DNA of 64,000 nt. Origin: Fictibacillus solisalsi (GTDB lineage Bacteria > Bacillota > Bacilli > Bacillales > Fictibacillaceae). This document shows, piece by piece, positions 42,219 to 51,829 of this stretch (positions are counted from its first letter, which is position 1; every line of letters starts with the position of its first letter). The notes below the pieces were generated by a model, which saw only the letters and a program-made list of their open reading frames with translations, did no database searches and was not told where the DNA came from. A program made the translations under genes and the position numbers. The stretch spans positions 2,315,057 to 2,379,056 of the forward strand of contig NZ_FNHW01000001.1 in assembly GCF_900103485.1 (NCBI RefSeq). The letters are read 5' to 3'.

Positions 42219-43889
42219 CTAGCTCAATAAATACACCCTCGTTTCATAGGGCTGAAGGGCAATCTGCTTAGACAGCATAGTGTCTGTCTCCTTGTAATTG
42301 TTGAGCACCAATTGTGATGATTCAAATGCCAGATCGTCCGGCACTTCAAACTCCGAAGGCTGGCCACTGAAATTGTTTATGACAATAGCACACTTGTCAT
42401 CAAGTGTTCGCGTATAAACAAAAAGTTCAGGATGATCCTCAAGCAACAATTCGTATACGCCGTATACCCAGATTGGATTTTCTTTGCGCATCCTGATCAA
42501 TTTTTTGTAAAAGCTTAAAATGGAATCCGGGTTGTTCCATTGTCCTTCTACATTAATTTCTTTGTAGTTCGGATTAACGCCCAGCCATGTTTGATCCCCT
42601 GTAGTGAAGCCTCCCTTATGCTCAGCATTCCATTGCATCGGGGTACGGGAATTATCGCGCCCTGTTTTCCAAATGATGTTCATAATCTCATCATGCGAGC
42701 GCCCCTTTGCCGTTTCAATGCGGTAATAGTTCACCATTCCCACATCATTGTAGTCTTCTATCAAAGGAAACTGAACGTTGGTCATGCCAATTTCCTGTCC
42801 CTGATAAATGAACGGAGTTCCTTTCATAAGAAAGTACAGCGCGGCCAGCATTTTGGCACTTTCTGACCAATAGTTCTGATCATTCCCCCATGTGGAAACG
42901 CGGCGCGGCTGGTCATGGTTTTCAATGAAAAGCGCGTTCCATCCTCTGCCTTCAAGCCCTGTTTGCCACTTGCTCAATACCTTCTTCAGCCCAACGACAT
43001 CAATGCCCTCTTCTGCATCTTTATCCCAAAGATCCAGGAATTCAAACTGAAAAATCATATTAAAATGGCCATTCTCTTCGCCAACCCATTTTTCAGCTTC
43101 TTCAATTTTTACACCATTGGCTTCTCCAACTGTCATAACGTCGTATTGCTTAAATGTTTTTTGTGAAAGCTCGGTCAGCCATTCATCAATGCCTTCCACG
43201 TTCATCATATACGGGAAACAAGAGACACACTCCAACTCGTCAGGATTCTCCATATCGGGAAAGCCCGGTTCTTTTTTAATATGTGAAATGGCATCTACAC
43301 GGAACCCATCGATTCCCTTTTCAAGCCACCAATTGACCATGTCATAAAGGGCGTCTTTAACCTCCGGATTCTCCCAGTTCAGGTCAGGCTGGCGTTCGGA
43401 GAAAATGTGCATGAAATACTGGTTGGTTTGTTCATCATACTTCCAGGCCGGCCCGCTGAAAATGGACTCCCAGTTGTTTGGCGCTTTACCATCTTTTCCA
43501 TCACGCCAGATATACCAGTCCCGCTTTGGATTATCTTTGGAAGAACGCGATTCAATAAACCATGGATGCTCATCACTGGTATGATTGATCACCAGGTCAA
43601 GGATCAGCTTCATGTCCCGCTTGTGCACTTCTGCCAGCAGCTCATCAAAATCGGCCAATGTTCCGAACTCACTCATGATGTCCTGATAATCCGAAATATC
43701 ATAACCATTATCGTCGTTTGGTGATTTAAACATCGGACAGAGCCAGATGACATCAATCCCAAGTTCTTTTAAATAATCAAGCTTTGTTGTAACTCCTTTC
43801 AAATCCCCGATTCCGTCGCCGTTGCTGTCCATAAAGCTGCGGGGATACACTTGATAGACGACACTTTCTTTCCACCATATTTTGCTCAT
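42219..43889 (-). CDS. GH13 alpha-glucosidase (MalL/oligo-1,6-glucosidase group)
   Basis: The 556-residue intracellular enzyme belongs to GH13 subfamily 31. Conserved regions are DLVINHTSDEHPWF, the nucleophile in GFRVDAISHI, the acid-base Glu in TVGEANGV and the transition-state Asp in FIENHDQPR. Ala after the nucleophile (DAISH) is typical of alpha-1,4-acting members, whereas B. subtilis MalL has Val there; so maltose-type substrates are favoured over isomaltose, by inference. ATG 43889 follows GGAGG. It shares a 20-bp upstream element with the ABC importer 5 kb away. Confidence 0.88.
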   Translation of the reverse strand: MSKIWWKESVVYQVYPRSFMDSNGDGIGDLKGVTTKLDYLKELGIDVIWLCPMFKSPNDDNGYDISDYQDIMSEFGTLADFDELLAEVHKRDMKLILDLVINHTSDEHPWFIESRSSKDNPKRDWYIWRDGKDGKAPNNWESIFSGPAWKYDEQTNQYFMHIFSERQPDLNWENPEVKDALYDMVNWWLEKGIDGFRVDAISHIKKEPGFPDMENPDELECVSCFPYMMNVEGIDEWLTELSQKTFKQYDVMTVGEANGVKIEEAEKWVGEENGHFNMIFQFEFLDLWDKDAEEGIDVVGLKKVLSKWQTGLEGRGWNALFIENHDQPRRVSTWGNDQNYWSESAKMLAALYFLMKGTPFIYQGQEIGMTNVQFPLIEDYNDVGMVNYYRIETAKGRSHDEIMNIIWKTGRDNSRTPMQWNAEHKGGFTTGDQTWLGVNPNYKEINVEGQWNNPDSILSFYKKLIRMRKENPIWVYGVYELLLEDHPELFVYTRTLDDKCAIVINNFSGQPSEFEVPDDLAFESSQLVLNNYKETDTMLSKQIALQPYETRVYLLS

Positions 43890-43957
43890 GTCAAACCTCC
43901 AACTTTTCATCAAAAACTTTACCTATCCATTTTACATTTTAGAGGATCAACACCGTA

Positions 43958-43977
43958 ATGAAACGGCTTACATTGAC
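43958..43977 (-). promoter_or_regulatory. Shared 20-bp element upstream of the alpha-glucosidase
   Basis: Minus-strand GTCAATGTAAGCCGTTTCAT is identical to plus-strand 48584-48603 and has the same orientation relative to its gene. TGTAAGCCGTTTCA resembles a CcpA cre with one mismatch. The rest of the 43890-44213 gap holds nothing else I can support. Confidence 0.65.
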
Positions 43978-44213
43978 GGATAAGGTGGAATATATTGAAC
44001 CCTGTTTTTCCAGAAGCCATCCTGCTCTCACCCAGGCAGAAGACACAGAGATTTTAAAAATGGAAACCAGCGCTTAAATTTTGGATACCTTTCTGTCGGG
44101 AGGTCTTTTAGTGAACAAGTTTTCCTGCTCCCCCATTACATCGAAAATATGGATAAAAATCCCAAGTACATGTAAAATGGAAGAAGAAACCTTTTTTGCA
44201 GGGAGGATATCTG

Positions 44214-44474
44214 TTGTTTAAGTATGGGGCAATATTTTCTGTTATTTTTTCTGTCATCGGATTGGCGACACCTCTATTAGCGTCTGTCATTCCCTTTTTC
44301 AACCATTCTAAGATCCTGATCGTATCGGCTTCCTTATTGTTGTCTTTACTGTTTTCTCTCTTGGATTATGACTCGGATTGGAGAAAGGTAGCCTTTTTAT
44401 TCTCATTTGGCGTGATCAGTATGATGGGCATATGGTACTTGTTGTGGTCAGTACTCTTCCCGCCTTTGCCTTGA
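44214..44474 (+). CDS. Small membrane protein 1 of a three-gene set
   Basis: The 86-residue protein has three closely spaced hydrophobic segments. TTG 44214 is chosen because GGGAGG lies seven bases upstream; an ATG at 44196 precedes that site. A gap of 23 bases separates it from the next small membrane protein. No family recognised. Confidence 0.55.
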   Translation: MFKYGAIFSVIFSVIGLATPLLASVIPFFNHSKILIVSASLLLSLLFSLLDYDSDWRKVAFLFSFGVISMMGIWYLLWSVLFPPLP

Positions 44475-44497
44475 ACCTTCAGATAAAGGAGATAAAG

Positions 44498-44773
44498 ATG
44501 AATTTTAAGAATACGCTAACAGCAGGATTAATTATTAGTTTAATAGGACTCCTATTTTTGATAAAGAGTGCCACCTTTGGTTATTCCATGGCAGTCAGTT
44601 GGTTAAGTGATTTCGGAGATGGGGGCGCAAATCCAAGTGATTATAATACTATCTTAAAAAGCTACATAACTATTTTCGTAATTTTAGGCAGTCTGCTGTT
44701 TGCGTTCGGCCTTTTCTTCATCAGCTTTTCTTTCATCAAATTGTGTGAAATGAAGGGAGTTGATAAACTATGA
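44498..44773 (+). CDS. Small membrane protein 2 of a three-gene set
   Basis: The 91-residue protein has hydrophobic segments at about 8-24 and 60-82 with a polar extracytoplasmic-type stretch (SWLSDFGDGGANPSDYNTIL) between them. AAAGGAGAT lies 4 bases before ATG 44498. Its stop overlaps the next start (ATGA). Not recognised. Confidence 0.65.
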   Translation: MNFKNTLTAGLIISLIGLLFLIKSATFGYSMAVSWLSDFGDGGANPSDYNTILKSYITIFVILGSLLFAFGLFFISFSFIKLCEMKGVDKL

Positions 44774-45000
44774 AAAACTCTTTCTCAATCGCTATCATTG
44801 CCTCAATGATTATTTTGGCTGCAGGGTTCTTTTTAACAAATTCCATAGTTTGGGTTTATGCATTGGCTGCGGTATGGGCTATTGACATCCTCATAAAAGG
44901 AATCAAAGCCGTCAAGCAAAAAAACACGTTGGATATTATGGGTTCCGTTTTTTTGATCGGTGTTTACGTTTTTGTTATGAAGGACGTTTTGACCAGCTAA
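44770..45000 (+). CDS. Small membrane protein 3 of a three-gene set
   Basis: The 76-residue protein has three hydrophobic segments and a short basic loop (KGIKAVKQKN). It is translationally coupled to the previous gene by a 4-base ATGA overlap and is followed by a terminator. Not recognised. Confidence 0.65.
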   Translation: MKNSFSIAIIASMIILAAGFFLTNSIVWVYALAAVWAIDILIKGIKAVKQKNTLDIMGSVFLIGVYVFVMKDVLTS

Positions 45001-45005
45001 ATACA

Positions 45006-45032
45006 AAAGAAGAGGGGATCTCCCTCTTCTTT
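45006..45032. terminator. Bidirectional terminator
   Basis: AAAGAAGAGGG and CCCTCTTCTTT form an 11-bp stem; T-rich on the plus strand and close to the convergent regulator gene's stop. Confidence 0.8.
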
Positions 45033-45048
45033 TTTTGTGCAGCAATTG

Positions 45049-46632
45049 TTATTTTTCCGAAGATTGATCGCGGTATTCGTTCGGGGTAATGCCCTCAACC
45101 TTTTTGAATACTTTGCGGAAATATTTATCGTCCTGGTAGCCGATCATGCCAGCAATTTCATAGATTTTCAGGTCACTGTTTTTTAATAACGATTTCGCTT
45201 TGTTCATGCGGATTCTTACCAAATAATCCGAAATGTTAACATTGAGTTCCTGCTTGAATTTCCTCGAAATGTATTCCCTGCTGATGTAAAAATGGTCCGA
45301 GATCTCCTGAAGTTTTACATCCCGGTCAAAGTGGGATTGCAAATACTTTTCAATTTCATGTATGATGTTGCCCTTTTGTTTTGAAGCTTTCTTTACTTTT
45401 TTCAGAAAGACGGAAATTTCCCGGCGGATTCTTTTCTTGTAGTCTTCCAGATTAAACGTGCCCTCAGCATCAAAATAGGGGTCGATCCGTTTTTCAATGC
45501 TTTCACTTGATCCGATTGGAAGATTGTAATGTTTGAACCATGTATTGCTGATCACCTGATATTCGTTTTCAAAATGCAGCAATTGCTTCAATGACAAATA
45601 GCGGTCCTCGGTAAAATCGTTTGTCACATCCTCAATGAGATCGTCAAACGCTTCGATTCGTCCGGCCATCATTGCGCCTTCAATGTCGGAACTATAGGAC
45701 ATCAGGCTTTTCGGTGAGATAATTTGAATCGCATCCTGTCCATAGACCCGCTTTTCTTTACGCTCCAACAGATTGCTCGAAAGCAGTACTTGCTTGGCAT
45801 GCTGATATGATTGCAGCAACCCCGCGGTACCGGTAACTGCTTCCCCAATTGCGATCGGACAAGAACGATTCAATACCTTCTTCAGTGTCTGATGAATTTG
45901 GGACAGACGGTCCTCGATCTGGTCGAGCTTGTTCCAGTAAATCATAACAATTTCACCTTTGCTGGAGAGGTAGCGGAAGCCGATTCCGCAGTCACACTCC
46001 ATAAGAATTTCGTTGATCACATTTAAAATCGTAAAGTAAGCAAGATCCCTGTCTCCCTGAAACGATTCAATCGTTTTGCCATCCATCCGCATGAGAGCAA
46101 CCATATAGGTTTGAGACAATTGAAAGCCAAGCTCTTTGTACAGCTCATCCTTGATACTGTCACTGCTTACAAGCTGGGTAAGCTTCCGGTCACGAAACAC
46201 CGGTTTCATTTCATTGATCATCTGGTAGCTGCTTTCCTTGCTTTTGCGGTCTGCTTCTTCTTTCTTCCATTCCTCTACGGCGTTTTTCAACGTCTGATTC
46301 AGGATTTCCGGATCAATCGGTTTAAGAAGATAGTCATAGCTCCCAAAATGAATCGCTTTTCTCATATAGTGATAATCATCATAACCGGTTACCACGATGG
46401 TTTTGCTTTTCGGATGATTCGCCTTAATCCATTCGAGAAGCTGTGTGCCGTCCATCTTTGGCATCTTCATATCGGAAAATATAATCTCAGGCCGGTGCTC
46501 CTGAATCAAATGAATGGCATCTTCCCCATTTTCGGCTTCATAAAATTCACCGATACCGTTATCTTCCCAGTCACCAAGCAGCCGGATTCCATCTCGAACG
46601 TGTTTCTCATCATCAATAATCAAGACTTTCAA
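45049..46632 (-). CDS. Two-component response regulator with AraC output (YesN-like)
   Basis: The 527-residue regulator has an N-terminal receiver domain (VLIIDDEKHVRDG, phospho-acceptor Asp54 in FSDMKMPKMDG, TGYDDYHYM, LKPID), a long central region and a C-terminal AraC-type double helix-turn-helix (about 425-525; ISREYISRKFKQELN and IAGMIGYQDDKYFRKVFKK). Its ATG overlaps the kinase stop (ATGA). Divergent location from the ABC importer suggests it activates that operon. Confidence 0.9.
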   Translation of the reverse strand: MKVLIIDDEKHVRDGIRLLGDWEDNGIGEFYEAENGEDAIHLIQEHRPEIIFSDMKMPKMDGTQLLEWIKANHPKSKTIVVTGYDDYHYMRKAIHFGSYDYLLKPIDPEILNQTLKNAVEEWKKEEADRKSKESSYQMINEMKPVFRDRKLTQLVSSDSIKDELYKELGFQLSQTYMVALMRMDGKTIESFQGDRDLAYFTILNVINEILMECDCGIGFRYLSSKGEIVMIYWNKLDQIEDRLSQIHQTLKKVLNRSCPIAIGEAVTGTAGLLQSYQHAKQVLLSSNLLERKEKRVYGQDAIQIISPKSLMSYSSDIEGAMMAGRIEAFDDLIEDVTNDFTEDRYLSLKQLLHFENEYQVISNTWFKHYNLPIGSSESIEKRIDPYFDAEGTFNLEDYKKRIRREISVFLKKVKKASKQKGNIIHEIEKYLQSHFDRDVKLQEISDHFYISREYISRKFKQELNVNISDYLVRIRMNKAKSLLKNSDLKIYEIAGMIGYQDDKYFRKVFKKVEGITPNEYRDQSSEK

Positions 46633-48449
46633 GATTGTTTCACCTCTTTCGGCATTACCCTGGGAATCTCAATGGTCACTATAAAGCTTCCTGCATCTCC
46701 GCTTTCCACTGACATTTTTGCCTGATTGCTGTAATAGATCTGAAGCCGGTCATAAATGTTTTTTAACCCGATGGCATCGCTGCGTTCTTCTTCTGATGGA
46801 TTTTCCTCGAAAAGCGCACGCTTCAAATCCTTTAATTGCTGAGTATCAATGCCCCTTCCGTTATCGCTCACGGACAGTTTAATTGTTTCTTCGTCTATGG
46901 CATGCCCTTTGATTGTGATAAAAGCTTCCTCGATCTGCTGATCAAAACCGTGCTTGAAGCTGTTCTCCACAATGGGCTGTAAAATCATTTTCGGAACCAT
47001 AATCTGATCAACTTCTTTTTCAACCTGAAGCTCATATTCAAATTTGTCTTCGAACCTCTGCTTTTGCAGCACCAAATACGATTTCACATGTCTCAGTTCA
47101 AGATTCAATGGAACAACATCTTCATTCATGTTCATGCTGTACCTCATGATGTTGGATAAGGAGGTTAACAGCGAATAGACGGGTGCAGCATTTGATTTAA
47201 GTGCCAGCGTACCAATCGACTGAAGTGCATTGTAAAGAAAATGAGGGTTGATCTGAGAACGCAGCACCCTGAGCTGAGATGATTTATTTTCAATCTCCAA
47301 TTTGTATTCCCTGTCAATCAGCTGATTAATTTTGGTGATCATCGATTTAAAGTTGCGGCCAAGCATGCCAATTTCATCATTCCCCAACGAATCAAAGTCA
47401 GCTTCAAGTTCCCCATTCTCCACCTTTTTCATGTTGTTGCTTAATACTTTTATCGGCGCGGTCAGCTTAAATGAAACAAAAAATGTTGCCAAAAGTACGA
47501 TGAGCAAGGTAATAATACCGATAAAAATATTCATCAATGCCGTTTCCCTTGCGCTCTTGTAAAGAACGTCATACGGAATCCTTTTTATAATATACCAGTT
47601 TTTATACGGCGCCGAAAAACGCTCGTACACAATCTCTCCCGAAAATTTCTTGTCCTGCCATTCCAGGCTTTTACTGCCTTTTCTGCTTTTCTTAACCTGA
47701 ACGAACCATCTGTCTTTATTTTTGTTTCCAATCAGATGTTCATTGGACGAATAAACGATATTCCCTTGATCATCCATAATGTATAGATCTTCAACACCCT
47801 TTGTATACAGACGGTTTGAAAGAGAGCTAATCTTTGAAAGGTTTATATCAATCGACAAGAAGCCAAGAAACTTATCTGAAGGAACGTCACGGATCATATT
47901 ATGAAAACTCAAGACTTTTTTCTTTTCGGAGTCTGGAATATCTGACAAATGATTATAAGGATAAATTTTATGAGGCGGCTCAATGATGGAGAAGGTGCTG
48001 CTCTTTTTCAACTCGGCATAATACGGATGTGAAAAAATGTTCTCATACTTCCCTCTTCCGCTGATGGAAGAATGAAAATTGGTATACGAATCCTTTTCTT
48101 TATCGATGTACAGATGCATCTGTTCAATTTCCGGACGAGTGTTAAATAAATAGGCGAGCAGCCGGCGAACCTCTTCCTGGTTGTTGTTAAAGTCGGCCGA
48201 TACTCCACCCCTCATTACATTCATAAAAGGAGTATACCGGTATAAAACCGTACCCATATCTGCTACTTCATCAAAGTAAGCAGCGAGGTCCTCTTCTCCC
48301 TTTTCAATTAAATCATGGTTTGTGGAAACAAAGCGGTCATTAAGCGCTTGTGTCGTTTGATAATACGTGACGGCAATCGAGGTTCCAAACGGAAGCACGG
48401 TTGCTACAAGCAATAAGATGATGAGTTTCTTGCGGATCCCCCACTGCAT
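46629..48449 (-). CDS. Sensor histidine kinase (YesM-like)
   Basis: The 606-residue kinase has two membrane segments (about 10-30 and 300-322) flanking an extracellular Cache-type sensor, then a HAMP region (TAPIKVLSNNMKKVENGELEADF), the His-kinase family motif NPHFLYNALQSIG with the phospho-accepting His, and a HATPase domain with ENSFKHGF and DNGRGI. The binding site before ATG 48449 is weak. Its stimulus is probably the importer's sugar. Confidence 0.9.
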   Translation of the reverse strand: MQWGIRKKLIILLLVATVLPFGTSIAVTYYQTTQALNDRFVSTNHDLIEKGEEDLAAYFDEVADMGTVLYRYTPFMNVMRGGVSADFNNNQEEVRRLLAYLFNTRPEIEQMHLYIDKEKDSYTNFHSSISGRGKYENIFSHPYYAELKKSSTFSIIEPPHKIYPYNHLSDIPDSEKKKVLSFHNMIRDVPSDKFLGFLSIDINLSKISSLSNRLYTKGVEDLYIMDDQGNIVYSSNEHLIGNKNKDRWFVQVKKSRKGSKSLEWQDKKFSGEIVYERFSAPYKNWYIIKRIPYDVLYKSARETALMNIFIGIITLLIVLLATFFVSFKLTAPIKVLSNNMKKVENGELEADFDSLGNDEIGMLGRNFKSMITKINQLIDREYKLEIENKSSQLRVLRSQINPHFLYNALQSIGTLALKSNAAPVYSLLTSLSNIMRYSMNMNEDVVPLNLELRHVKSYLVLQKQRFEDKFEYELQVEKEVDQIMVPKMILQPIVENSFKHGFDQQIEEAFITIKGHAIDEETIKLSVSDNGRGIDTQQLKDLKRALFEENPSEEERSDAIGLKNIYDRLQIYYSNQAKMSVESGDAGSFIVTIEIPRVMPKEVKQS

Positions 48450-48583
48450 ACCAATTTGGTCAGCTATACTTCTGGCTAACCTTCCTCCCTTTCATTATAT
48501 TGCTTACAGAATTTTCTTTATTGTAGCATAATCTTCTCATTTCTTTATTCAAAAATCACTGTTCAATATTTTCCACCCTGTTG

Positions 48584-48603
48584 GTCAATGTAAGCCGTTT
48601 CAT
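48584..48603 (+). promoter_or_regulatory. Shared 20-bp element upstream of the ABC importer operon
   Basis: GTCAATGTAAGCCGTTTCAT is identical to the element before the alpha-glucosidase gene and lies 46 bases upstream of the first permease start. Confidence 0.65.
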
Positions 48604-48648
48604 AAATTTCCAGAATCCCTAAAATAAGAGGTACGGGAGGTGCTTTAT

Positions 48649-49611
48649 GTGAATAGTCAGACGAAAGCTACAAATCTTCAAGGTGGTGCCTTACAAAAAA
48701 ACACCAATGTATCAAAGCCTGTTTCCATGGCTTCCAAGAAAAAATGGAAAGATGCAGGATTATTCACTCTTTTTGTTGGCCCTGTTCTGTTAGCGTTTAC
48801 AATAATCGTTTTAATCCCTTTCTTTACAGGGATCTATTACGCCTTCACCGATTGGAACGGAGTAACAGGGAATATCAATTGGGTCGGATTCGATAACTTC
48901 AAATACTTATTCACGGAAGACAAGCAATTTCAGGCTTCGTTTCTGCTAACCGCTAAATACACAGTCGTTGCCATTATACTTACCAATGTGATTGGATTTG
49001 CGCTTGCCATTCTGGTCACACAAATGCTTAAGACAAGAAACATTCTGCGTACCGTATTCTTCATGCCGAACTTAATCGGCGGATTGCTTTTAGGCTTCAT
49101 CTGGCAGTTTATTTTCGTCAAAGGGTTTGCATCCATCGGGCAAATCACAGGTATTCCACTTTTTGAAATGGCCTGGCTTGGAGACGCAAAAACGGCGTTT
49201 TGGGGAATCGTAATTGTCAGTGTATGGCAGGGAGCCGGCTACATTATGATCATCTATATTGCCGCTCTGCAAAATGTTCCTCAGGAAATAGTGGAAGCTG
49301 CTCGTATCGATGGTGCCAACCGATGGCAGATCCTTCGCCATATTACCATCCCGATGGTAGCACCAGCGGTAACCATTTGTTTATTTTTAACCACTGCATC
49401 ATCGTTCAAAATCTTTGATGCCAACCTGTCCCTGACGAATGGCGGTCCGTTCAAATCAACCGAAATGCTGGCACTGAACATTTACACAGAAGCCTTTGTC
49501 AACAACCGTTACGGAATTGGTGAAGCAAAAGCGTTGATCTTCTTCATCGTTGTTGCAGCCATTACGGTCATACAGGTTATGTACACGAAGAAAAAGGAGG
49601 TTGAATCGTGA
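48649..49611 (+). CDS. Sugar ABC transporter permease 1 (MalF/LacF-type)
   Basis: The 320-residue permease has six hydrophobic segments and the EAA loop EAARIDGANRWQILRHITIPMVAPA. GTG 48649 lies 8 bases after GGGAGG; a GTG three codons upstream overlaps that site. First gene of a three-gene importer operon divergent from the YesMN-like two-component system. Confidence 0.9.
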   Translation: MNSQTKATNLQGGALQKNTNVSKPVSMASKKKWKDAGLFTLFVGPVLLAFTIIVLIPFFTGIYYAFTDWNGVTGNINWVGFDNFKYLFTEDKQFQASFLLTAKYTVVAIILTNVIGFALAILVTQMLKTRNILRTVFFMPNLIGGLLLGFIWQFIFVKGFASIGQITGIPLFEMAWLGDAKTAFWGIVIVSVWQGAGYIMIIYIAALQNVPQEIVEAARIDGANRWQILRHITIPMVAPAVTICLFLTTASSFKIFDANLSLTNGGPFKSTEMLALNIYTEAFVNNRYGIGEAKALIFFIVVAAITVIQVMYTKKKEVES

Positions 49612-50438
49612 TGGAAAATAAATATACGGGCAAAACATTCATTGTTGAAATCCTTGCGATTCTGCTTGGCCTGCTCTTTCTGGTTCCTTTCTATTACGTA
49701 ATCTCAAATTCTCTGAAGCCGTTCGCCGAAATCCTGACCAATACTTCGGCGCTTCCCAAGGTCTTTCAATTTGAGAACTATGTAAACGCATTTGAAAAGC
49801 TGAACTACCTGAAAGTATTTTCAAACTCACTGATCATTACGGTCGCCAGCAACGTTGTTCTTGTAGTGTTCTGTTCCATGGCCGCCTACATGTTGGTCCG
49901 GACCAAAAAGAAAATCAGCAATATCATTTTCATGATGTTCGTTGCAGCCATGATCATTCCGTTTCAGTCCATTATGATTCCCTTGATCAAAACGGCCGGA
50001 ACATTCGGCCTTCTCAACAGCATCTGGGGACTGGTCATCATGTATCTTGGATTTGGATCAGGGATGACGATCTTCCTGTACCACGGCTTTATTAAAGGAA
50101 TTCCAAAAGAACTGGAAGAAGCTGCAATTATCGATGGGTGTTCCCGGTTCGGAGTATTCTGGAGAATTGTGTTCCCGCTGCTAAAACCGATTACAGTAAC
50201 CATTGTAATTCTGAACAGCCTGTGGATTTGGAATGACTTCTTGCTTCCGTCACTCGTTCTGCAAAATCCGGAATTACGAACGGTACCACTCGCTACGTTC
50301 TTCTTCTTTGGACAGTATACGAAGCAATGGGATCTTGCACTAGCCGCTTTGATCCTGGGTATCATTCCTTTGCTTATCTTCTTCTTCTCTATGCAGAGGC
50401 ACATTATTAAAGGCATTACCAGCGGTTCCATCAAATAA
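49608..50438 (+). CDS. Sugar ABC transporter permease 2 (MalG-type)
   Basis: The 276-residue permease has six hydrophobic segments and the EAA loop EEAAIIDGCSRFGVFWRIVFPLLKP. Its GTG overlaps the end of permease 1 after an AAAGGAGG site, with an ATG directly following; both are possible starts. It forms a heterodimer with permease 1. No ATPase gene is present. Confidence 0.9.
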   Translation: MMENKYTGKTFIVEILAILLGLLFLVPFYYVISNSLKPFAEILTNTSALPKVFQFENYVNAFEKLNYLKVFSNSLIITVASNVVLVVFCSMAAYMLVRTKKKISNIIFMMFVAAMIIPFQSIMIPLIKTAGTFGLLNSIWGLVIMYLGFGSGMTIFLYHGFIKGIPKELEEAAIIDGCSRFGVFWRIVFPLLKPITVTIVILNSLWIWNDFLLPSLVLQNPELRTVPLATFFFFGQYTKQWDLALAALILGIIPLLIFFFSMQRHIIKGITSGSIK

Positions 50439-50489
50439 GGTTATTCTTATATCAAACTATAAATGAACCATTTTCAGGAGGGTAAAATC

Positions 50490-51791
50490 ATGGTTAAAAA
50501 CATGAAGAAGTTTTCATTAGCAGCAGGTGTCCTTTCCGCATCACTTCTTTTTACAGCAGCTTGTTCAAGTGACGGCGCATCAGGAGATAAAACAAGCGGA
50601 AGCAAGGGCGACAAAGTCGTCATTGATATGTTCCAGGGAAAAGTGGAAATTGCCGACCAGCTTAAAGCATTGACCGATCAGTATACAAAAGAACATCCTA
50701 ACGTAACCTTTAACATCGAAACCGTAGGCGGCGGTGCAGATGGTGGTGCAGCTCTTAAAGCGAAATTTGCTTCCAACAAAGCGCCTGATATTTTCACCAG
50801 CTCTGGTTATCAGGATGCCGTCACATGGAAAGACAAACTGGAGGACCTTTCCGATCAGCCATGGGTAAAAAATGCATATCCTAATGCATTAAAGCCAATG
50901 ACACTGGATGGAAAAGTTCTTGGCCAGCCGGTAAACCTCGAAGGCTACGGATTTGCATACAACAAGGAATTATTCAAAAAAGCAGGAATCACCAAGCTGC
51001 CTACTACATTCTCTGAGCTGGAAGCGGCAGCAAAAAAATTAAAAGCCAAAGGCATCACACCTTTCTCAGTGGGTTATGGCGAGTGGTGGGTGCTTGCAAA
51101 CCACGGCTTGAATGTTCCATTGGCGTATCAGGAAAGTGCTGACAAGAACTTTATCAATGGTTTGAACGAAGGTAAATCAAAAATCGCAGACAGTAAATAC
51201 TTTGACGATTATTTCAAATTGCTTGACCTGACGATTAAATATGGCAACAAGAACCCGTTAACTACTGACTACAACACACAAGTCACGCTATTTGCCAGCG
51301 GTGATGCAGCGATGATCCAGCAAGGAAACTGGATTCAGCCGATGATCGACAAAATCACACCGAACATGGATGTTGGTTTTATCCCAATGGCACTGAACAA
51401 CAATGAAAAAGAAGCAGATAAGCTTATGGCAGATGTACCTAGTAACTGGGTCGTATACAACAAAGCGCCTGAGGCCGATAAAAAAGCAGCAAAAGACTTC
51501 TTGAACTGGATGGTGTCCTCTAAAGAAGGAAAAGAAGCGTTGACGAAGGAATTCAAATACATCCCTGCCTTCAAGAACATTGACGCAAAAGCAGAAGATA
51601 TCGGACCACTTGGTGCCGAAATCCAGAAGTACTCCAAAGAAGGAAAAACCTATACTTGGCAGTTCATGAAATACCCTGATGGTGCTGGCCAAGAGTTTGG
51701 ATCTGCTCTTCAAGCCTATGTTGGCAAGAAAAAATCCGAAAAAGAAACATTGGAAGCTCTTGATGCAACATGGAATAAATTAAAGAAATAA
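50490..51791 (+). CDS. Sugar-binding lipoprotein (extracellular solute-binding family 1)
   Basis: The 433-residue protein has a lipoprotein signal (lipobox FTAAC, Cys about 25) and a family 1 carbohydrate-binding fold, with GQPVNLEGYGFAYNKELFKKAGI as a recognisable stretch. ATG 50490 follows GGAGGG by 6 bases. It delivers sugar to the two permeases; an alpha-glucoside oligosaccharide is likely given the shared element with the GH13 gene. The energising ATPase is presumably an MsmX-type protein elsewhere. Confidence 0.9.
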   Translation: MVKNMKKFSLAAGVLSASLLFTAACSSDGASGDKTSGSKGDKVVIDMFQGKVEIADQLKALTDQYTKEHPNVTFNIETVGGGADGGAALKAKFASNKAPDIFTSSGYQDAVTWKDKLEDLSDQPWVKNAYPNALKPMTLDGKVLGQPVNLEGYGFAYNKELFKKAGITKLPTTFSELEAAAKKLKAKGITPFSVGYGEWWVLANHGLNVPLAYQESADKNFINGLNEGKSKIADSKYFDDYFKLLDLTIKYGNKNPLTTDYNTQVTLFASGDAAMIQQGNWIQPMIDKITPNMDVGFIPMALNNNEKEADKLMADVPSNWVVYNKAPEADKKAAKDFLNWMVSSKEGKEALTKEFKYIPAFKNIDAKAEDIGPLGAEIQKYSKEGKTYTWQFMKYPDGAGQEFGSALQAYVGKKKSEKETLEALDATWNKLKK

Positions 51792-51800
51792 TAGAACACA

Positions 51801-51829
51801 AAACCCCTGAAGCTGAGCTTCAGGGGTTT
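51801..51829. terminator. Bidirectional terminator
   Basis: AAACCCCTGAAGCT and AGCTTCAGGGGTTT form a 14-bp perfect stem after the importer operon. Confidence 0.85.
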
